NCBI GenBank assembly: GCA_018819005.1
Contig: JAHJQU010000002.1
Location: 1 to 9,657, forward strand
Source: Pseudomonadota bacterium
GTDB taxonomy: Bacteria; Desulfobacterota; Desulfobacteria; Desulfobacterales; RPRI01
Direction of reading: 5' to 3'
DNA: 9,657 nucleotides
The translations under genes were made by a program, and so were the position numbers. This document shows, one piece after another, positions 5,953 to 9,657 of this stretch. A model generated the notes under the pieces. That model had not been told where the DNA came from. It made no database searches and saw only the letters and a list, made by a program, of their open reading frames with translations. The number at the start of each line of letters is the position of its first letter. The stretch's first letter is position 1.

Positions 5953-6348
5953 ATGAGGATACTTGTTGGCTATGACGGATCAAATATTGCAAAAGAAGCA
6001 TTGATGGTTGCATTAAAACATGCCAGGGCTTTTGTCGGATCCGAAGTTTATGTGGTGACATCAATTGTCGGAGGCTCTGAAGTTCCCAGGCAGGCATTTG
6101 AAAAAGCCGAAGGAGATTTAAGATATACGCAATCCGTTTTTATTAAGGATAAGATCCCCTGTACTACAAGACTTCTTGTAAGAGGAATGACTCCAGGCGA
6201 AGACCTCGTGCGGTTTATTGAAGAAAACGGAATTGATGAAGTTATAATAGGCGTAAAAAGAAGATCCAGGGTTGGCAAACTGCTTTTTGGCTCAACTGCT
6301 CAGAAAGTGATTCTGGATGCAAAATGTCCTGTTGTTACGGTGAAATAA
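5953..6348 (+). CDS. Universal stress protein (UspA-like, single domain)
   Basis: A 131-aa single Usp domain, cytosolic and probably a dimer. The N-terminus MRILVGYDGS (1-10) is the conserved first strand with the nucleotide-contacting Asp. The C-terminus, CPVVTVK, is the usual last strand. The phosphate-binding loop of ATP-type Usps is G-x2-G-x9-G-[S/T]. Here it reads G100, then Arg instead of Gly at 103, then G113-S114 at exactly the expected spacing. The segment RVGKLLFGSTAQ (106-117) is otherwise typical. ATP binding is therefore likely but not assured. Usps generally help cells survive starvation, oxidative or membrane stress; no specific partner is suggested here. It sits 108 bp after tex, with a repeat hairpin between, and converges on the sdh operon, ending 36 bp from sdhB. 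Confidence 0.93.
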   Translation: MRILVGYDGSNIAKEALMVALKHARAFVGSEVYVVTSIVGGSEVPRQAFEKAEGDLRYTQSVFIKDKIPCTTRLLVRGMTPGEDLVRFIEENGIDEVIIGVKRRSRVGKLLFGSTAQKVILDAKCPVVTVK

Positions 6349-6377
6349 GGAATAGTGAATAGTGAATCCTTGAACCC
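6349..6377 (+). repeat. Heptamer repeat and inverted GGGTTCAAG motif between usp and sdhB
   Basis: Right after the usp stop come GGAATA, GTGAATA (6355-6361) and GTGAATC (6362-6368), 7-bp units like those after gckA. CTTGAACCC (6369-6377) follows, the reverse complement of GGGTTCAAG at 3508-3516. This 36-bp convergent gap contains no hairpin plus T-run, so no intrinsic terminator is evident for either converging gene. Confidence 0.7.
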
Positions 6378-6384
6378 TTTCCTC

Positions 6385-7149
6385 CTATTTTACGTCCGAA
6401 AGAAATGCCGCCTTAAAAAATTCTCTGTTCATTCGGGCTATGTTGACGATTGAGATCTCTTTAGGGCATTCTGCCTCGCACTCCCTTTCATTCGTGCAAT
6501 TTCCGAAACCAAGCCCATCCATTATCCGGACCATCTCCATGGCCCTCTTTGCGGCTTCAGGTTTTCCCTGGGGAAGAAGAGCGAGCTGGGAAATTTTTGC
6601 GCTGGCAAAGAGCATCGCTGAAGCATTAGGACATGCTGCCACGCAAGCCCCGCACCCGATACATGCTGCTGCATCCATTGCTTTTTCAGCTATTTCCTGG
6701 GGGATCAGGATGGCATTCGCATCCGGCGCTCCGCCAGTATTTACCGAAATATAGCCGCCTGCCTGTATAATCTTATCGAGGGAGCTCCGGTCCACGACAA
6801 GATCTTTTATTACTTTAAAGGCCCTTGAACGCCATGGTTCAACAACTATTGTATCACCGTCCGAAAAATGGCGCATGTGTAACTGGCATAGAGTTGTTCC
6901 CTTTTCAGGCCCGTGTGGACGGCCGTTCACAACTGTTCCGCACATGCCGCATATTCCTTCACGGCAGTCATGGTCGAATGCTATCGGTTCCATACCGTCA
7001 AGCGTAAGCTGCTCGTTTATGACGTCAATCATCTCAAGAAAAGACATGTCTGAAGAAATATTTTTTGCATTATATGTTTCAAGCCTGCCTTTGGAATTCT
7101 GCCCCTTCTGGCGCCAAACCTTAAGTGTTAAATTAAGAGTCTTTGTCAC
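6385..7149 (-). CDS. sdhB: Succinate dehydrogenase / fumarate reductase iron-sulfur subunit
   Basis: Electron-transfer subunit passing electrons between the flavoprotein and the membrane haem/quinone subunit, on the cytoplasmic face of the membrane; 254 aa. The [2Fe-2S] ligands are C62, C67, C70 (CREGICGMC) and C88. The C-terminal domain has CIGCGACVAACP (C163, C166, C169, C173) and C218, C224, C228. By homology C163/C166/C169/C228 hold [4Fe-4S] and C173/C218/C224 hold [3Fe-4S], so all three clusters are intact. The sequence style (SFLEMIDVINEQL near the N-terminus) matches the Bacteroidota/Chlorobi/Geobacter-like class more than E. coli SdhB. The start is GTG (7147-7149) with AAAGGAG 6 nt upstream. 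It overlaps the sdhA stop in the 4-base GTGA, indicating translational coupling. It is the last gene of sdhCAB. The direction in vivo (succinate oxidation or fumarate reduction) is not settled by this subunit; frdB is an equally valid name. Confidence 0.95.
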   Translation of the reverse strand: MTKTLNLTLKVWRQKGQNSKGRLETYNAKNISSDMSFLEMIDVINEQLTLDGMEPIAFDHDCREGICGMCGTVVNGRPHGPEKGTTLCQLHMRHFSDGDTIVVEPWRSRAFKVIKDLVVDRSSLDKIIQAGGYISVNTGGAPDANAILIPQEIAEKAMDAAACIGCGACVAACPNASAMLFASAKISQLALLPQGKPEAAKRAMEMVRIMDGLGFGNCTNERECEAECPKEISIVNIARMNREFFKAAFLSDVK

Positions 7150-9059
7150 TTGTAACTCCTTTGTGTTAATTTGACATTTTCAAAAACAAGCGGTTCTCTG
7201 TTCAGGAGCGGTTCGTTTTCAAAGCCCGTATATTCCCATGCCGAAACATGGCAAAAGTTTTCATCGTCACGCATTGCTTCATTATCCTCGGTCTGAAAAC
7301 CTTCGTTGAAATGGCCGCCGCATGACTCGCGACGGGCAAGGGCATCTATGATCATCAGTTCCCCAAATTCAAGAAAATCGGCAACACGCCCGGCTCTTTC
7401 AAGGCTCTGGTTAAAATCACTCCCGGAACCGGGAACACGAACATTTTCCCAGAATTCCCCCCTCAACTCCCTTATCAGTCCCCGTGCCTTTTCCAGCCCT
7501 GAGTCATTCCGGGACATACCGCAGTATTCCCACATAATATTTCCGAGCTGCCTGTGAAAATCATCAACTGTGCGCTTCCCTTTGATGGAAAGAAGTCTTT
7601 TTACCTGGGAATCTATCTGTGCCAGAGACTCATTGAATGCGGGATGTTCGGTTGTTATCTTCTTCATTGAGTTTCCGGCAAGGTATCCGCCTATTGTGTA
7701 AGGTATTATGAAATATCCATCCGCAAGACCCTGCATGAGAGCGCTTGCTCCTAAACGGTTTGCTCCGTGATCGGAAAAATTGGCTTCCCCGAGTACAAAG
7801 AGGCCGTCGATTGTGCTCATGAGATTGTAATCAACCCACAGACCACCCATTGTATAGTGGACTGCCGGATAAATCATCATCGGGGTTTCATATGGATTAT
7901 CCGCTGTAATTTTTTCATACATCTGGAAAAGGTTGCCGTATTTTTTTGCTATCACCTCTCTGCCGTCTCTCTTTATTGCATCGGCAAAGTCCAGGTAAAC
8001 GGCAAGACCTGTTTCCCCGACTCCTTTTCCGATGTCGCACTGCTCCTTGGCATTGCGGGATGCGACATCTCTTGGAACCAGGTTACCGAAACTCGGGTAT
8101 TTATTTTCAAGGTAATAATCTCTCTCCGGGTCAGGTATCTGGGAGGGGGAACGCTTGTCGCCAGGCTTTTTAGGAACCCAGACCCGCCCGTCATTTCTTA
8201 AACTTTCACTCATCAGGGTCAGCTTAGACTGGTAGGTGCCGTGTACAGGGATGCAGGTAGGATGAATCTGGGTAAAGCAGGGATTGGCAAAACAAGCCCC
8301 TTTTTTATAAGCCCTGTATGCAGCCGTGACATTTGAGGCCATTGCGTTAGTAGAGAGAAAAAAAACGTTGGCATAGCCACCGGTGGCAAGTACTACTGTG
8401 TCGGCGGCATATTTTTCGATTTCGCCTGTCACCAGATTGCGGACAACAATTCCTCTGGCCTGCCCATCGACAACGACCACGTCAAGCATCTCCCTGCGTG
8501 GGTACATAGTGACTTTCCCCGCGGCAATCTGTCTTGAAAGGGCGCTGTATGCTCCAAGAAGAAGTTGTTGGCCTGTCTGTCCCCTGGCATAAAAAGTCCT
8601 TGAAACCTGTGCGCCGCCGAAACTCCTGTTGGCAAGCTGGCCCCCGTATTCTCTGGCGAATGGAACTCCCTGGGCTGCGCACTGGTCGATAATGTTGCCG
8701 CTCAACTGGGCAAGCCTGTAAACATTTGCTTCCCTTGCCCTGAAATCGCCACCTTTTACAGTATCGTAGAAAAGGCGCCAGTCGCTGTCGCCGTCATTTT
8801 GATAGTTTTTTGAAGCATTGATGCCGCCCTGGGCGGCGATGCTATGGGCCCGCCTTGGGCTGTCCTGTATGCAGAATGTTTTTACATTATAACCCAGCTC
8901 GGCAAGAGATGCCGATGCAGAGCCTCCCGCGAGACCTGTTCCAACTACAATTATTTCAAATTTTCTCTTATTGGCAGGGTTGACAAGTTTCAGCTCGAAA
9001 CGGTGCCTGTCCCATTTTTCCGCGAGGGGACCTGCCGGTGTTTTTGCATCAAGCCTCAT
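7146..9059 (-). CDS. sdhA: Succinate dehydrogenase / fumarate reductase flavoprotein subunit
   Basis: Catalytic subunit interconverting succinate and fumarate; FAD-containing and peripheral on the cytoplasmic side; 637 aa with the start chosen here. The dinucleotide-binding loop is VVGTGLAGGSA (38-48). H72 in AHSIAAQGGIN is the expected covalent FAD attachment site. Further conserved blocks are IHPTCIP (265-271), SESLRNDGR (284-292), LVPRDVASR (327-335, catalytic Arg around 330), HYTMGGLWVD (401-410), GEANFSDHGANRLGASAL (424-441), and RRESCGGHF (576-584). The ATG at 9057-9059 is preferred: AAGGGA lies 5 nt upstream, and it falls 14 bp after the sdhC stop. The frame stays open 50 codons further, but that extension would overlap sdhC by more than 130 bp and has no conserved sequence. 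The sequence is closest in style to FrdA of Bacteroidota/Chlorobi/Geobacter, which can work in either direction. It is the middle gene of sdhCAB. Confidence 0.96.
   Translation of the reverse strand: MRLDAKTPAGPLAEKWDRHRFELKLVNPANKRKFEIIVVGTGLAGGSASASLAELGYNVKTFCIQDSPRRAHSIAAQGGINASKNYQNDGDSDWRLFYDTVKGGDFRAREANVYRLAQLSGNIIDQCAAQGVPFAREYGGQLANRSFGGAQVSRTFYARGQTGQQLLLGAYSALSRQIAAGKVTMYPRREMLDVVVVDGQARGIVVRNLVTGEIEKYAADTVVLATGGYANVFFLSTNAMASNVTAAYRAYKKGACFANPCFTQIHPTCIPVHGTYQSKLTLMSESLRNDGRVWVPKKPGDKRSPSQIPDPERDYYLENKYPSFGNLVPRDVASRNAKEQCDIGKGVGETGLAVYLDFADAIKRDGREVIAKKYGNLFQMYEKITADNPYETPMMIYPAVHYTMGGLWVDYNLMSTIDGLFVLGEANFSDHGANRLGASALMQGLADGYFIIPYTIGGYLAGNSMKKITTEHPAFNESLAQIDSQVKRLLSIKGKRTVDDFHRQLGNIMWEYCGMSRNDSGLEKARGLIRELRGEFWENVRVPGSGSDFNQSLERAGRVADFLEFGELMIIDALARRESCGGHFNEGFQTEDNEAMRDDENFCHVSAWEYTGFENEPLLNREPLVFENVKLTQRSYK
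7156..7162 (-). promoter_or_regulatory. Ribosome binding site deciding the GTG start of sdhB
   Basis: On the minus strand, AAAGGAG lies inside the last codons of sdhA, 6 nt upstream of the GTG at 7147-7149. The sdhA stop and sdhB start share the bases GTGA. Confidence 0.8.
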
Positions 9060-9064
9060 GGTGT

Positions 9065-9070
9065 TCCCTT
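9065..9070 (-). promoter_or_regulatory. Ribosome binding site deciding the sdhA start
   Basis: AAGGGA on the minus strand lies 5 nt upstream of the ATG at 9057-9059, in the 14-bp gap between sdhC and sdhA. It supports the short N-terminus MRLDAKTPAG. Confidence 0.6.
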
Positions 9071-9073
9071 TCT

Positions 9074-9657
9074 TTATGTTGTAAACGAAATAAAAACCGG
9101 AATAAATCCAAAACCAATACCAATCAAAATGCTGAAAGCAATCCCGGCCTTCCGGATTAAAGGCATGTATTTCGGGTGGTTTACACCAAGTGTCTGAAAT
9201 GCGCTCCATAACCCGTGGCTAACATGGAATGCGGCCGTTATAACCGCAAGAACATAAATTGCGATATATGCCGGTTTGGCGAATGCACTCTGAACTATTT
9301 GAAAAATTGTTGTTCCGGTTTTATCGACGAAATGAAAATTTATCAGATGAAAAGTTAAAAAAGCGATAAGTATCAGTCCAGTATAGGGCATAGTTGCCGA
9401 GCCGATAGTCCGGCCCCCGGCGTTTTTATTTACTTCGTATCTTGCCGGCCTTGCCGCGATATTCTGAAAAAAAAGAAAGATGCCGGTCAGAACATGAATT
9501 ATTCCAAAAAACAGAAGCCCTGTTTCTGCAACCGTTATAAGTGGTCCGAGCGAATGGAGATGCTCAGCGTACGAATTGAAAGCATCCCTCCCGGCATAAA
9601 GAGTAAGGTTTCCTATAAGATGCGCCGTAAGAAATGCGCAAAAACTCAAGCCGGTCA
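9074..9657 (-). CDS. sdhC: Succinate dehydrogenase / fumarate reductase cytochrome b subunit (5' end outside window)
   Basis: Membrane anchor binding haem and quinone. 193 residues are visible; the frame runs off the right edge. The TTG at 9647-9649 is an internal Leu codon (context T-G-L-S-F), so the true start lies beyond the window, probably a few dozen codons upstream. Five hydrophobic segments can be seen. Counting the Leu at 9647-9649 as residue 1, His occurs at 10 (AHLIGN), 52 (GIIHVLTG), 101 (TFHLINFHF) and 142 (AFHVSHGLW). The spacings of 42, 49 and 41 resemble the four axial haem ligands of the Wolinella FrdC di-haem anchor. One five-helix subunit with two haems b and no separate sdhD is the class-B arrangement. 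The residue two before His142 is Ala, where the E-pathway Glu of Wolinella would fall. It is the first visible gene of sdhCAB; its promoter is not in the window. Confidence 0.93.
   Translation of the reverse strand, partial: TGLSFCAFLTAHLIGNLTLYAGRDAFNSYAEHLHSLGPLITVAETGLLFFGIIHVLTGIFLFFQNIAARPARYEVNKNAGGRTIGSATMPYTGLILIAFLTFHLINFHFVDKTGTTIFQIVQSAFAKPAYIAIYVLAVITAAFHVSHGLWSAFQTLGVNHPKYMPLIRKAGIAFSILIGIGFGFIPVFISFTT

Noticed and set aside
7767..8201. Plus-strand 144-codon open frame inside sdhA
   Set aside because: It is antisense to highly conserved sdhA blocks and shows no family features.
9060..9209. 50-codon N-terminal extension of sdhA
   Set aside because: It would overlap sdhC by more than 130 bp and has no conserved sequence. 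The ATG at 9057-9059 has a good ribosome site and the expected N-terminus.
9647..9649. TTG as a start codon for sdhC
   Set aside because: It is an internal Leu within the first membrane helix. The frame is open to the window end, and family members have additional N-terminal residues before this helix.

Overview
The window looks like an ordinary chromosomal stretch of a Gram-negative, probably anaerobic or facultative bacterium of moderate GC content. A Desulfobacterota (deltaproteobacterial) or similar host is my best guess. It rests on the class-B sdhCAB cluster with its Bacteroidota/Chlorobi/Geobacter-like FrdA/FrdB sequences, a MOFRL-type glycerate kinase, and heptamer repeats between genes. 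This placement is inference; there is no rRNA or other phylogenetic marker in the window.

Layout. (1) On the minus strand at the left edge is a superfamily 2 XPB-like DNA helicase with a TTG start. (2) A 246-bp divergent intergenic region carries a good sigma70-type promoter facing right. (3) This promoter drives a two-gene plus-strand unit: a small exported protein of unknown function overlaps by one base a MOFRL-family glycerate 2-kinase. (4) A repeat-rich 148-bp gap precedes tex, the S1-domain transcription accessory/RNA-binding protein. (5) A 108-bp gap with a GC-rich hairpin repeat and an AT-rich palindrome precedes a single-domain universal stress protein. (6) Converging on it from the right edge is the minus-strand operon sdhC-sdhA-sdhB for a five-helix, probably di-haem succinate:quinone oxidoreductase. 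sdhC is cut by the window end.

How the genes work together. The Sdh/Frd complex links the TCA cycle to the membrane quinone pool. Glycerate kinase feeds glycerate into lower glycolysis as 2-phosphoglycerate. Tex and Usp are housekeeping/stress functions. The helicase stands alone, with no nuclease, methyltransferase or other defence partner visible.

I found no mobile element, CRISPR array, tRNA, rRNA or clear novel multi-gene system. The points most worth a second look are the duplicated F-x-S-F motif in the exported protein, the 7-bp-period repeats beside gene ends (one overlapping the stop codon of the glycerate kinase gene), the Gly-to-Arg change in the Usp nucleotide loop, and the apparent lack of the E-pathway glutamate in SdhC.
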